Positions 49,533-57,899 of a DNA stretch of 64,000 nucleotides are shown here, piece by piece. Below the pieces are notes generated by a model. It saw only the letters and a list, made by a program, of their open reading frames with translations, had not been told where the DNA came from and searched no databases. A program made the position numbers and the translations under genes. Every line of letters begins with the position of its first letter. Within the stretch, counting starts at the first letter, position 1. The stretch comes from Archangium violaceum (GTDB lineage: Bacteria > Myxococcota > Myxococcia > Myxococcales > Myxococcaceae), in contig NZ_CP069338.1 in the NCBI RefSeq assembly GCF_016859125.1, forward strand, positions 3,808,501 through 3,872,500, written 5' to 3'.

Positions 49533-51134
49533 TCACTTCTCGCGCAGGATGAGGAGCCCGCGCCAGGAGTCCACCGCGTAGATGAAGCCGTCACCGGGGA
49601 CGCGGATGCCGAAGGCCCCGGCGAAGTAGGCGCCCGTGTCCGCTTCGGTCGCGCGGTAGGTGTTGTAGTGGGCCACCTGGGTGGGCCGCGTGGGGTTGGA
49701 GACGTCCAGCACGCGCACGCCCTCCTGGTACCAGGCGATGTAGAGCTTCTTGCCCACCAGCACCATGTTGTGGATGGAGAACTCGGGGCGGAGCTGGAAC
49801 TCGCCAATCTTCACGATGCGCGCGGGGTCGGTGATGTCGAGTACGCGCAGGTGCTCGCCCGGGCCCTCGCCGCCCTCGAAGGCGATGGTGCGGCCCCCGA
49901 AGGTGCCCACCGCGTTGTGGTGGGCGTACTGGAAGCGGTAGGTGAAGTTGCCGAGTGTGCGCGGGTCGCTCGGGTTGCTCACGTCCGCCACGAAGAAGCC
50001 AAGGTCGGAGCCGCTGAGGTAGAGCCGGTCGCCGATGGCGAACATGTCGTGCGGCATGGCGCTGTTGGGCATGTAGCGGCTGAGCTCGAGGGGTTGGGTG
50101 GGGGTCGTGATGTCGAAGAGGAGGACGCCCTGCTCGAGATCCGCGGCGTACAGGCGATCGCCATCGACGAAGACGGTGTGGACATCGCTTCTCCCGCCAG
50201 GCAGGTTGCGCACCATCCGTGGATCGGCCGGGTTGCTGATGTCGAAGACGAGCACGCCTCGGGCGGCGCTGGCGACATAGAGCGCGTCGCCCTTGGCCCA
50301 CACCCCGTTCCAATAGTCGTCGTTCTCCATCTGGATGGTTTTCACCTTCACGGGAGCGGACTTGTCGCTCACGTCGAAGACGGTGAGGCCGCCCGCCCCC
50401 TTCCCGATGTTGGTGCCGGTGACGGACACCACATAGGCGTGGCCCTTGGTGACGTAGATGTCCACCGGGAGGCCGATGTCCACGTGGTTCTCGGAGACGA
50501 GCTCCAGGCCCGAGGCCTCTGCCTCACCGGCGCGCCACACCGCCCGTTGGGACTTGAAGGTGCTCAGTGTGGAGACCTTCCCGTTGTTGCAGGTGGCCTG
50601 GCAGCCGGTGAACTCGGGAGCCTGGGGCGCCTCGCACGTGGCGAGCATCACGCGGCGTACGGTGCCAATGCCGGTGATGCTCTCCGTGGCGTAGAAGCGG
50701 GCGTTTCCATCACTCGCCTGCTCGGTGATGGGTTTGTTGCCGAGGTACTGGGTGCCGCCGTCGTTGCCGAGGCGGAGCGAGGTGGCGGCGAAGAAGGGGG
50801 TGCTCTGGTTCGTGCGGGTGGTCAGCATGAACAGGCCATCGGTGCTCGCGTTCGCGAGCGACTCGCGGTTGCAGGCCGACAGGTCGAAGATGTCGAAGTC
50901 GTCGGGGCAGGGGGCTCCGGTGGTCGCGGTGAAAGAGCAAGAAGCCAAGGGGCCCGTGTACGGCCACGTGTTGCCGTTCTCCTCGAGTGGGACGTAGCTC
51001 CCATCCCACTCGCCGCCCGTGCTGGCGTCGGGCGTGGAGGCGTCGGGGGTGGACCCGGACGGCGAGGAGGTGCAGGCAGTGAAGGTGAGGGCGCTGGCGA
51101 GCAGCTGGGCCCAGGGGATGCGATTCCAGGTCAT
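49533..51134 (-). CDS. LVIVD-repeat beta-propeller lipoprotein
   Basis: 533 aa from ATG 51134 (ATG 51167 possible). Lipobox T-F-T-A-C near residue 20, then an Asp/Thr/Pro/Ser linker and a Cys-containing N-domain. From ~230 there are at least six LVIVD-type propeller units, each with G-D-x-L-Y-V/L, L-x-V-F/L-D-I-S/T-N/D-P-x-x-P. The repeats build a propeller on the cell surface or periplasm; myxobacteria have many such proteins. No catalytic motif. Function unknown. Confidence 0.82.
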   Translation of the reverse strand: MTWNRIPWAQLLASALTFTACTSSPSGSTPDASTPDASTGGEWDGSYVPLEENGNTWPYTGPLASCSFTATTGAPCPDDFDIFDLSACNRESLANASTDGLFMLTTRTNQSTPFFAATSLRLGNDGGTQYLGNKPITEQASDGNARFYATESITGIGTVRRVMLATCEAPQAPEFTGCQATCNNGKVSTLSTFKSQRAVWRAGEAEASGLELVSENHVDIGLPVDIYVTKGHAYVVSVTGTNIGKGAGGLTVFDVSDKSAPVKVKTIQMENDDYWNGVWAKGDALYVASAARGVLVFDISNPADPRMVRNLPGGRSDVHTVFVDGDRLYAADLEQGVLLFDITTPTQPLELSRYMPNSAMPHDMFAIGDRLYLSGSDLGFFVADVSNPSDPRTLGNFTYRFQYAHHNAVGTFGGRTIAFEGGEGPGEHLRVLDITDPARIVKIGEFQLRPEFSIHNMVLVGKKLYIAWYQEGVRVLDVSNPTRPTQVAHYNTYRATEADTGAYFAGAFGIRVPGDGFIYAVDSWRGLLILREK

Positions 51135-51239
51135 GAACGAGCGGCTCCCGAGGAATGGGACGCGCATCGTTTGGAGGGAACGCTCCCGGCGCAAACCGGG
51201 GCCCCATCCGGCAAGTGTCAAGACGCGAGGGGTTGAATC

Positions 51240-53192
51240 CTACCGGGCGGCGTCGGGACGGAAGCGCCGCTCGATGCGCGAGCGCAGCAGCTCGAGGACT
51301 TCCTTCTCGGACGTGCCTGCCTCAGGGTCCAGCACCAGCTTGATGGCGCCTCTGCCGATGAGCACCTCGGGCTCGAGCGTCTTGCCGGCCTGGACGAGCC
51401 GCAGGTGCGCGGGGTTCAGCTCCACGCCGTAGGGCTGGAGGTACAGGTCCACGAAGCGCTGGAGGAGCTGGGCGGCGGTGAGGGCCTCGCGCTCCTCGGG
51501 GAGGAACTGGAAGCCCACGGTGGTGCCCGCGAGCCGCAGGCCCTGCTCGACGACGGTGCGCAGCCGCAGCGCATGGGGCAGCAGGGCCTCCTGGCCCTCG
51601 GAGCGGCTGTAGAGCCAGTAGCTCTTCTGCACGTGGGCGCACAGGGGGCACAGCATCCCGTTGAGCTCGTCGAGCCCGCGGGTGCGCAGCAGGTGCTGGA
51701 GCAGCACCTCCTCGCCGCAGCGCTTGCACTGCTCCTGGGGGCCGATGACGGCGAGCACGGAGCGGCCCCGCTCGGCCACGTCCTCGCGTTGGAGCGCCAG
51801 CGGTACGGCGGCGAGCAGCTCGGCGTCGCGCAGTTGGAGGCCGAAGCGGACCTCCTTCTTCATCACGCGCATGCCAAGCTCCAGGTGGCGCGGCAGCCGG
51901 GTGAGGGCCTGATCAAAGGAGGGCGCCTCCGGCATGTCGAGCTCGCGCAGCAGCTCGTAGCGCTCGGCCCAGGCCTCGCTGGAGTCGAGCCCCGGAGGAG
52001 GGCGGCCGGCGGCCTCGGCGAAGAAGGCCATGAGGGTGAGGGCGACCTGCCAGGGCTCCTGGGAGACGGTGTCCTCGAGACGGCGGGCGAGCTCGCGCGC
52101 GGCGGGCGTGGCGCGTTGGCGCTCGAGGCGGAGCACGCCCTGGCGCACCAGGGGGCTCTCCAGCACGGGATCGAAGGCGCGGAGCTTGCGGCCCTTGCCG
52201 CTCTCGGCGAGCGTGGACATGCGCTTGTTCCTCGAGGAAGTGAGTGTGCGCGCGGCGCGCTCGAGCTGGCGCATGCGGGCGCGCGCGTCCTGGGCGAGTC
52301 CGTGCAGCTCCTCTTCCATCTCCGCGCGCGTCTCGGCGAGGTAGTCACGGCCCTCGGCCTCTCGGCGGCGGGCCTCCTCGTAGAGGCGGGCGGTGGCGGT
52401 GGAGCGCAGGTTCTCGCGCTGTTGGCGCAGGGTGTTCGCGGCGGTGGAGAGGATGTGGATGCGGCGCTCGAGGTGCGCCAGACGCTCGTCATCGGTGAGC
52501 GAGTCCGCGGCGGTGTCGCCCGCGCCCACCTTGGCGGCGATGAGCTCCAGCGTGGTGCGATCGCCCGCCTCGTAGGCCACGTTGACGCGGGCCATGAGGG
52601 CGTCGAGCCGCGTGCGCTCCTCGTCCGACTGCGCGAGGTCCGGGTGGAGCAGGCGCGCCAGCCGGCGGTGGAGCCGCTTGAGGGCCACGGCCTCGTCCTC
52701 GCGCTCGGCGAGGAGCTCCTCTTCGGAGGGCTCATCATCCTCAAGGGACTCGTCGTCCGCGAAGTCATCCGCGTCCTCGTCGTCGAAGGGGTCCTCCCTG
52801 TCCTCGGCCGTGTGGGCGCGGCGCTCGGAGACGGGAGGCCGCGAGGTGCGCTCGGACTTCCGCGGCGAGGGCTCCGACGATGGCGGGAGGACGGGTTGCT
52901 CGAGGCGGCGGGTGAGGGCGGAGGCGGCGTCCTGGAGGTTGCGGAGCCGGCGCAGGAGGCGCTCGGAGCGGCTCACCTCCTCGGAGGGGGCGGCGAGGGC
53001 GTCCTCGTAGGCGCGGGCGAAGCGTTCCAGCGCGAGGCCGAGCGAGTCGAGCTCCGTGTCGAGTGCGTCGATCTCCGCGAGGAGCTGCTTGAGGCGCAGC
53101 TCGGCACGGCGCAGCGGTGACTCCTCGGGAGGAGGCGCGACGCGGAGCAGGGCCGACTCGGGAGCGAGCGGTGCTGTCGACGAGGAGGACAT
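51240..53192 (-). CDS. J-domain-like protein with acidic region and zinc finger
   Basis: 650 aa from ATG 53192; an upstream extension lacks protein-like sequence. N-terminal coiled coil (~20-75), an acidic stretch (~130-165, D-D-E-D-A-D-D-F), then L-K-R-L-H-R-R-L-A-R-L-L-H-P-D-L-A, a J-domain helix II with the HPD motif that activates DnaK. A long coiled coil (~245-330) follows, then a zinc finger C-K-R-C-G...C-P-L-C near 540. Soluble. Probable DnaK co-chaperone with unknown clients. Stand-alone gene. Confidence 0.75.
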   Translation of the reverse strand: MSSSSTAPLAPESALLRVAPPPEESPLRRAELRLKQLLAEIDALDTELDSLGLALERFARAYEDALAAPSEEVSRSERLLRRLRNLQDAASALTRRLEQPVLPPSSEPSPRKSERTSRPPVSERRAHTAEDREDPFDDEDADDFADDESLEDDEPSEEELLAEREDEAVALKRLHRRLARLLHPDLAQSDEERTRLDALMARVNVAYEAGDRTTLELIAAKVGAGDTAADSLTDDERLAHLERRIHILSTAANTLRQQRENLRSTATARLYEEARRREAEGRDYLAETRAEMEEELHGLAQDARARMRQLERAARTLTSSRNKRMSTLAESGKGRKLRAFDPVLESPLVRQGVLRLERQRATPAARELARRLEDTVSQEPWQVALTLMAFFAEAAGRPPPGLDSSEAWAERYELLRELDMPEAPSFDQALTRLPRHLELGMRVMKKEVRFGLQLRDAELLAAVPLALQREDVAERGRSVLAVIGPQEQCKRCGEEVLLQHLLRTRGLDELNGMLCPLCAHVQKSYWLYSRSEGQEALLPHALRLRTVVEQGLRLAGTTVGFQFLPEEREALTAAQLLQRFVDLYLQPYGVELNPAHLRLVQAGKTLEPEVLIGRGAIKLVLDPEAGTSEKEVLELLRSRIERRFRPDAAR

Positions 53193-53579
53193 GCGAGGTG
53201 GCGGGGGTTCCCCCAGCAGGGTAGCCGATGGCGGGGTGATCGCTCGTAAATATCCCGAATGCAAGCGAACGCCCGCCTGCCCTGGGGGCGGGCTTTCGCG
53301 CCCGGTCCAGGGGGCGGAGCGGATCAAGTGTGCTGCATGCCGCGTGCACGAGGGGCCGGTCCTGCTCCGCGTTTCGCTATCGAGTTCGCGGACCGGATGA
53401 AGGTCCAGGCCGCGGATGGCAATGGGAGGCACCACGTGTCGTGGACAGCCATGGACGCCGCGTCCCCGGGGTGTCCGCCAGGGCGGGAGACCCTTCGAGG
53501 GGACGTACGTGGAGACGTGCGCCGAGGGCGTCATTCGCCTCCGGGGCGGTTCGGTTCGAATCAACCAAGGAGCGGCGTC
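53193..53579. other. Long intergenic region with hairpin
   Basis: No supported gene. A G+C hairpin at about 53272-53294 (GCCCGCC...GGCGGGC) followed by TTTCGC could be a terminator for a lost gene. The right end carries AAGGAG for the next, broken, gene. Confidence 0.4.
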
Positions 53580-54003
53580 ATGGTGTTGGTGGATGTGCTG
53601 GAGGAGTACCAGGACGAGGCGGCCTTCCGGTGGGTGCAGTGGGAAAGAGCCCTGGTGGCACCGGACTTCACGCTGGCGGAGACGGCGGAGCGCGAGGAAC
53701 GGCTGCTGGCGCGTCTGGAGGACGCGGACGCGCTCGACACCGTGGGGCGCCCAAAATGGCGAAAGTCGAGTCTGAGGAGGCGCCGCGGATTACGGCCGCG
53801 GCCCACGCGCTGCTGGCGCTGGGAGAGGTGGCGGAGGTGCTGGTGCGGCTGCGAGGGGCGGAAGCGCCAGCCCGTGCCGCCATTCTCCGGGCGTTGGGGG
53901 TGAGTTGCTGAAGCTGGAGGACACGGCCCTGCGGGCCGGAGCGCTGGAGGCACTGGCCTTCCGCCAGGAGGCGCCCGCCGAGGTGCTGGTGCGTTTCTTC
54001 AGA
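53580..54003 (+). pseudogene. TIGR02270-like HEAT-repeat gene, frameshifted and truncated
   Basis: Starts at ATG 53580 with AAGGAG seven bases upstream and reads V-L-E-E-Y-Q-D-E-A-A-F-R-W-V-Q-W-E-R-A-L, the typical start of the myxobacterial TIGR02270 family. At ~53755 the frame shifts to continue A-A-H-A-L-L-A-L-G-E-V-A-E-V-L-V-R-L. At ~53910 it shifts again to L-E-D-T-A-L-R-A-G-A-L-E-A-L-A-F. HEAT-like repeats end abruptly near 54003. Only about a third of the usual length remains. Family members sit near DUF2169/PAAR genes, none of which is here. Confidence 0.65.
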
Positions 54004-54269
54004 GTTTTCTGCTCGGGCTCTCCTCGTCACCCTGACTGGTTCTTATCAGGGCGCCTTCGACATCAATCCCAAGAGCGGGTGTGGAGGTGCGCGCGCGTGA
54101 CAAGGCCCAGCAATTGCTCCTCGAGGAGATCATCAACGACTACGAGCAGCAAGAGGCTCGAGTTGCTCGACTCCCATGGCCCCGAGGCGCTTGAGGCCGC
54201 CCTGTCCACCGCGCTCTCCCGCGGTGCCATCGGCGCCGAGTCCGTCGGCCCACCGCTGTAGTACCAGGG
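54004..54269. other. Remnant stretch
   Basis: A plus-strand frame near 54080-54170 (A-Q-Q-L-L-L-E-E-I-I-N-D-Y-E-Q-Q-E) is gene-like but has neither start nor recognised family. Otherwise nothing. Confidence 0.3.
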
Positions 54270-54923
54270 TCAGGTACCCAGCTGTTCTTGAGCGCGTGGG
54301 CGCGCTGCCCCGGTCAGCCCAGGCAGTCCGTGGACGAGCGTGGAGACGAGCGTGCTGGTGAGCGGCTCCGCGGGCGTGCCCTGGAACCCCGAGCAGGCGA
54401 GCTTCAAGCTCACGATGCCGTGCACCCCGGCCCACACCATCTCGGCGAGCTGTCGTGAGTCGGCGTCCTTCGCGAGCTTGCCCCGGGCCTTGAGCTCCTC
54501 GAACGGACGTACCAGCTGCTCGAACGCCCGCATGCCCAGGTCTTCATGGCCCTCGCCGAACAGCGCGCTGTTGAGCTTCGGGTCCTCCATGAAGACGAGC
54601 CGGTACGTCTCCGGGTGCTCCAGGCCGAAGCGCACGTAGGCCTGGGCGAGCGCGTTCAGCTGCTCCAGCGGCTCCTCGATGCGGGCCGTGGGTGTGAAGT
54701 ACTCGAGCAGCTGCTGGAAGCCGCGCACGCTCAGCTCCCGTGCGATGTCCTCCCGGCTCTCGAAGTGCAGGTAGAGCGTCGCCGGGGCGTACTCGATGGC
54801 GTCCGCGAGCTTCCTCATGGACAGCGCGCCGAAGCCCTCGCGCACCACGATGTCCCGCGCCGCGCCCAATATCTTCTCGCGCAGCTCCGCCCGCTGCCGC
54901 TCCTTCCTCTCCGCAGTCCCCAT
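54270..54923 (-). CDS. TetR-family transcriptional repressor
   Basis: 217 aa from ATG 54923; a longer frame to 54980 overlaps the operators and is not used. N-terminal TetR helix-turn-helix: I-L-G-A-A-R-D-I-V-V-R-E-G-F, S-M-R-K-L-A-D-A-I-E-Y-A-P-A-T-L-Y-L-H-F. The C-terminal domain (A-Q-A-Y-V-R-F-G-L-E-H-P, W-A-G-V-H-G-I-V-S-L) is the WHG-type ligand domain. Divergent from an epimerase gene; two palindromes lie between them, so it most likely represses both. Confidence 0.9.
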   Translation of the reverse strand: MGTAERKERQRAELREKILGAARDIVVREGFGALSMRKLADAIEYAPATLYLHFESREDIARELSVRGFQQLLEYFTPTARIEEPLEQLNALAQAYVRFGLEHPETYRLVFMEDPKLNSALFGEGHEDLGMRAFEQLVRPFEELKARGKLAKDADSRQLAEMVWAGVHGIVSLKLACSGFQGTPAEPLTSTLVSTLVHGLPGLTGAARPRAQEQLGT

Positions 54924-54966
54924 ACGCGAAGTGTAGGCCTTGACTCCCTGAGCGGCAATCATTAAA

Positions 54967-54993
54967 TGAACGTCGTTCACTGAACGGTGTTCA
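54967..54993. promoter_or_regulatory. Tandem TetR operators
   Basis: Two 13-bp dyads one base apart: TGAACGTCGTTCA (54967-54979) and TGAACGGTGTTCA (54981-54993). The first is a perfect palindrome around its centre; the second has one mismatch. They lie 44 bp upstream of the tetR start and 34 bp upstream of the epimerase start, where a bound repressor would block both promoters. Confidence 0.75.
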
Positions 54994-55027
54994 CAAAGCG
55001 CCCGCTGTTCGGGACCGGGAGAGAAAC

Positions 55028-56035
55028 ATGAGCGAGCAAGGCAAGGTGGCGTTGTTCGGAGCGTCGGGTGTCATCGGGCAGAGCGTGGTGCAGGCGCTGA
55101 GGGCCCAGGGGCGGGAGTTCCGGGTGGTGGGCCGCTCGATGTCGTCGCTGCGGAGGGAGTTCGGCTCGGACCCACGGGCGGAACTGGTGACGTGGAATCC
55201 GGAGGACCCGGCCTCGGTGCGCGCGGCGGCGCGGGGTGTCCACACCCTCATCTACCTGGTGGGACTGCCCTATACGGACTTCCGTATGCACCCGGTGCTG
55301 ACGCGCCGCACGCTGGAGGGTGCCATCGCGGAGGGCGTGAAGCGTCTGGTGCAGATTGGGACGCTGTACTCGTTCGGCCGCCCGCGCGCGGAGCGGGTGA
55401 CGGAGGAGCATCCGCGCGAGCCGCACACCTTCAAGGGGAAGATGCGCAAGCAGCAGGAGGACCTGGTGCTCGAGGCGGGGGCGTCGGGCGCCATCCAGAC
55501 CACCATCCTCCGGCTGCCGGACTTCTATGGGCCGAACGTGGAGCGCAGCTTCCTGCATGGCGCCTTCCGCGCGGCGCTCGACGGCAAGCACGCCCAGCTC
55601 ATCGGGCCCATCGACAGACCCCACGAGTTCGTCTTCGTGCCGGACGTGGGGCCGGTGGTGACGGCGCTCATGGACGAGCCTCGGGCCTATGGGCGGACCT
55701 GGAACCTCGGGGGCGCGGGCATCACCACGCAGCGGGAGCTCGCCGAGCGCATCTTCGCCGAGGTCGGCCGGCGTCCGAAGCTGATGGTGGCCAACCGCCC
55801 CATGCTTCGCGTGCTGGGCCTGTTCGACCCCGTCCTGCGCGAGCTGTTCGAGATGCACTACCTGCTCACGGAGCCGTTGATCGTGGATGACTCGGCGCTG
55901 CGAAGCCTGCTGGGTGAGGTGAAGAAGACGCCCTATGCGGAGGGCATCCGGCTCTCCCTGGCGGCGATGCGCGAGCAGGATGCGGCCGCGCGCCGGAGCC
56001 CCGCCCCGGTGTCTGCCTCGCACACTCCAGCCTGA
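55028..56035 (+). CDS. NAD(P)-dependent epimerase/dehydratase-like SDR protein
   Basis: 335 aa from ATG 55028 with GGAGAG four bases upstream. Rossmann start V-A-L-F-G-A-S-G-V-I-G-Q, then L-I-Y-L-V-G-L-P-Y, I-G-T-L-Y-S-F-G, a K-x-x-Q-E position in place of the usual Y-x-x-x-K (K-M-R-K-Q-Q-E), and L-R-L-P-D-F-Y-G-P. An atypical extended SDR: the catalytic Tyr is not obvious, so it may be an NmrA-like or binding form. Controlled by the divergent TetR; substrate unknown. Confidence 0.8.
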   Translation: MSEQGKVALFGASGVIGQSVVQALRAQGREFRVVGRSMSSLRREFGSDPRAELVTWNPEDPASVRAAARGVHTLIYLVGLPYTDFRMHPVLTRRTLEGAIAEGVKRLVQIGTLYSFGRPRAERVTEEHPREPHTFKGKMRKQQEDLVLEAGASGAIQTTILRLPDFYGPNVERSFLHGAFRAALDGKHAQLIGPIDRPHEFVFVPDVGPVVTALMDEPRAYGRTWNLGGAGITTQRELAERIFAEVGRRPKLMVANRPMLRVLGLFDPVLRELFEMHYLLTEPLIVDDSALRSLLGEVKKTPYAEGIRLSLAAMREQDAAARRSPAPVSASHTPA

Positions 56036-56111
56036 TGTCTGGCCAGGGTCACGTGCATGCCCGCGCCGCTCGGCCTATGCTCTCTCCTCCACCGGCACCT
56101 GGAGGAGTCCC

Positions 56112-56330
56112 ATGGCGGGGAGAGACCCCAACCGTCGCATCTACGGCACGCAGCCCCTGCGCCGCGTGGGCAGTGGTCAGGACCGTTTCGACAAGGAGGC
56201 CCTCGAGGGCCCCCTGGAGTCACCCACGTCCTCGGTGCGCGAGCAGCGCCAGTTGAACGCGCCGCTCAACCCCGAGCGCAAGAGCTTCGCCGCCAGCCTC
56301 GAGCGGCTCGCGACCCAGAAGAAGAAGTAG
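56112..56330 (+). CDS. Small charged hypothetical protein
   Basis: 72 aa from ATG 56112 with GGAGGAG four bases upstream. Hydrophilic, ends in K-K-K; contains G-R-D-P-N-R-R-I-Y-G-T-Q and N-P-E-R-K-S-F-A-A-S-L. No signal peptide. The good ribosome site makes it credible. Convergent with the next gene, 4 bp between stops. Confidence 0.55.
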   Translation: MAGRDPNRRIYGTQPLRRVGSGQDRFDKEALEGPLESPTSSVREQRQLNAPLNPERKSFAASLERLATQKKK

Positions 56331-56334
56331 CGCC

Positions 56335-56670
56335 TCAGTGCCCGTCCGGCCGCTTGTCGGGGTAGGCCGACCAGTAGCTCTCGGGGAGCGGATTCGTGCC
56401 GAGGTCGCTGCGCACGCCGTCGCCGTCGGGAATCGCTCCGACGCCGCCGTAGGCGACCTCCTCCTGGGCATGGTGGGCGCAGTCCTTGTGGAACGCGTCG
56501 CACTGTTTGCGGAACGCGTCGTCGCTCTCGTCGTCGGGACGCTGGTGGGCGCCCTGCTGCTCGCGAGTGGGCTGGCCCTCGGGTTCTTCCTTCTCGTGCC
56601 TCACATCCGTGGGGCGTCCGAACATGTCCTCGGCGGGCTGCGGTGGTGGACGTGGGTCCTGGTTCGCCAT
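56335..56670 (-). CDS. Small hydrophilic hypothetical protein
   Basis: 111 aa from ATG 56670 with CGGAGG nine bases upstream. Very polar (Q-D-P-R-P-P-P-Q-P, D-D-E-S-D-D-A-F-R-K), with a His/Cys patch C-D-A-F-H-K-D-C-A-H-H in the middle that might bind a metal. Mostly disordered. No family recognised. The 130 bp to its right holds no gene. Confidence 0.55.
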   Translation of the reverse strand: MANQDPRPPPQPAEDMFGRPTDVRHEKEEPEGQPTREQQGAHQRPDDESDDAFRKQCDAFHKDCAHHAQEEVAYGGVGAIPDGDGVRSDLGTNPLPESYWSAYPDKRPDGH

Positions 56671-56798
56671 GATGGAATACCTCCGAGAAATAACGGTCAT
56701 GGCGCGACCGCCTGGCGGCAACCGGGGTTCGCCGTCAGGCGGGAGGGCAGGCGGGGCGCGGAGCGGCTCCCTCCACCCCGCTTCCCTTCCCGCCTTTC

Positions 56799-57830
56799 TC
56801 AAGGAGGAGACGTCCGGGCGGTGGGGCCGAGCCGCGGGCCGGGCCAGAAGCGCGTCTTGAGGACCTTGTCGGCCGAGGCCAGTCGCTTGTGCTGCTTCAA
56901 GTCGTAGACGCGCGCGGACCCGGCGCTGGAGACGAGCAGCACATCGTCGCGCACGTAGAGCTGGAAGCAGGCGTCGGCGGGGAGCGCGAGGCGCTCGGGC
57001 TCGGCGAGCTTCGCGCCCTCGTACCAGCGCAGGGGCATGCAGGAGGTGGGCTCCTCGGCGTACGTCTTCCAGGAGAAGAGCGGGCCGCTCGCGGTGGGCG
57101 CGACGCCCCACTCGCCGTTGTCGCCGGAGCGCTTGGAGGGGACGGCATTGCCGAGCGCGGCCATGTCCATGCTGCCGCGCTCCACCTCTCGCGTCACGGG
57201 CAGGGCCTCGGGGCCCAGGAGCGTGGTGGTGGGGCCGAGCATCCGCGTGGCGTCGAGCACGTGACTGCCGGCGCCCTCGCCCTCGTAGGCCGTCTCCTTG
57301 GACTCGAGCAGCCGCCAGCCCTCGCCATCATGGAGGAAGGCGCGGGCCACGGCGGGTTGCGTGGGCTCCTGGGGCATGCCGGGGGACACGAGCGCGATGG
57401 GGTGGCCCTCGGCGTCGAAGCCCAGGTCCGTGGTGTCGCCGGGGCGGGGCAGCGCGAGCTCCACGCCCTGGCCGGAGGCGAAGTCCACCACCCACGCGCG
57501 CTCGGGCGCCTCGGAGTGGGGCGAGAGCAGGACGGCACCCTTGCTCCCATCATGGCTCCAGGCGAGCTCCGCCCGCTCGCACGCGCCGTCGAAGGTGAAG
57601 AGCTCCGCGCGGACTCCCTCGAGCCCCAGCCGTACCCACCGGCAGCGCTCGGGTGGCACGGGCTCGAGGAGGGAGAGGCTGAGGCCCGTGAAGCGGATGT
57701 AGCCCGGAGTGGAAGCCGCCGAGGACTCCGGCGCGGGCGCGGGAGTCGGCGGGGGCTCGGTGGGGTGGGATCTGCACGCGCTCAGGAGGAACGCGGCGCA
57801 AAGGAGGCTCGGCGGACCGAGTCGGCGCAT
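56799..57830 (-). CDS. Lipoprotein of unknown function
   Basis: 343 aa. Lipobox L-L-S-A-C near residue 19 and a Pro/Ala/Ser linker follow. The mature domain alternates strands with Trp/Gly turns (W-V-V-D-F-A-S-G-Q-G, W-G-V-A-P-T-A-S-G-P-L-F-S-W, L-Y-V-R-D-D-V-L-L-V-S-S) like an irregular propeller. No enzyme motif. Shares its strand with the AmpG-like gene, whose stop is 69 bp from this start. Confidence 0.68.
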   Translation of the reverse strand: MRRLGPPSLLCAAFLLSACRSHPTEPPPTPAPAPESSAASTPGYIRFTGLSLSLLEPVPPERCRWVRLGLEGVRAELFTFDGACERAELAWSHDGSKGAVLLSPHSEAPERAWVVDFASGQGVELALPRPGDTTDLGFDAEGHPIALVSPGMPQEPTQPAVARAFLHDGEGWRLLESKETAYEGEGAGSHVLDATRMLGPTTTLLGPEALPVTREVERGSMDMAALGNAVPSKRSGDNGEWGVAPTASGPLFSWKTYAEEPTSCMPLRWYEGAKLAEPERLALPADACFQLYVRDDVLLVSSAGSARVYDLKQHKRLASADKVLKTRFWPGPRLGPTARTSPP

Positions 57831-57899
57831 GGGTGCTCCGGGTTGGGAAGCAATCTGGAACCTTGGCAGACCGGAGCCGTGCGGGGAACCCCTTGACGC

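Noticed and set aside
54924-54980. N-terminal extension of the TetR gene to 54980
   Set aside because: It would place coding sequence over the operator dyad, and the family's N-terminus fits the ATG at 54923.
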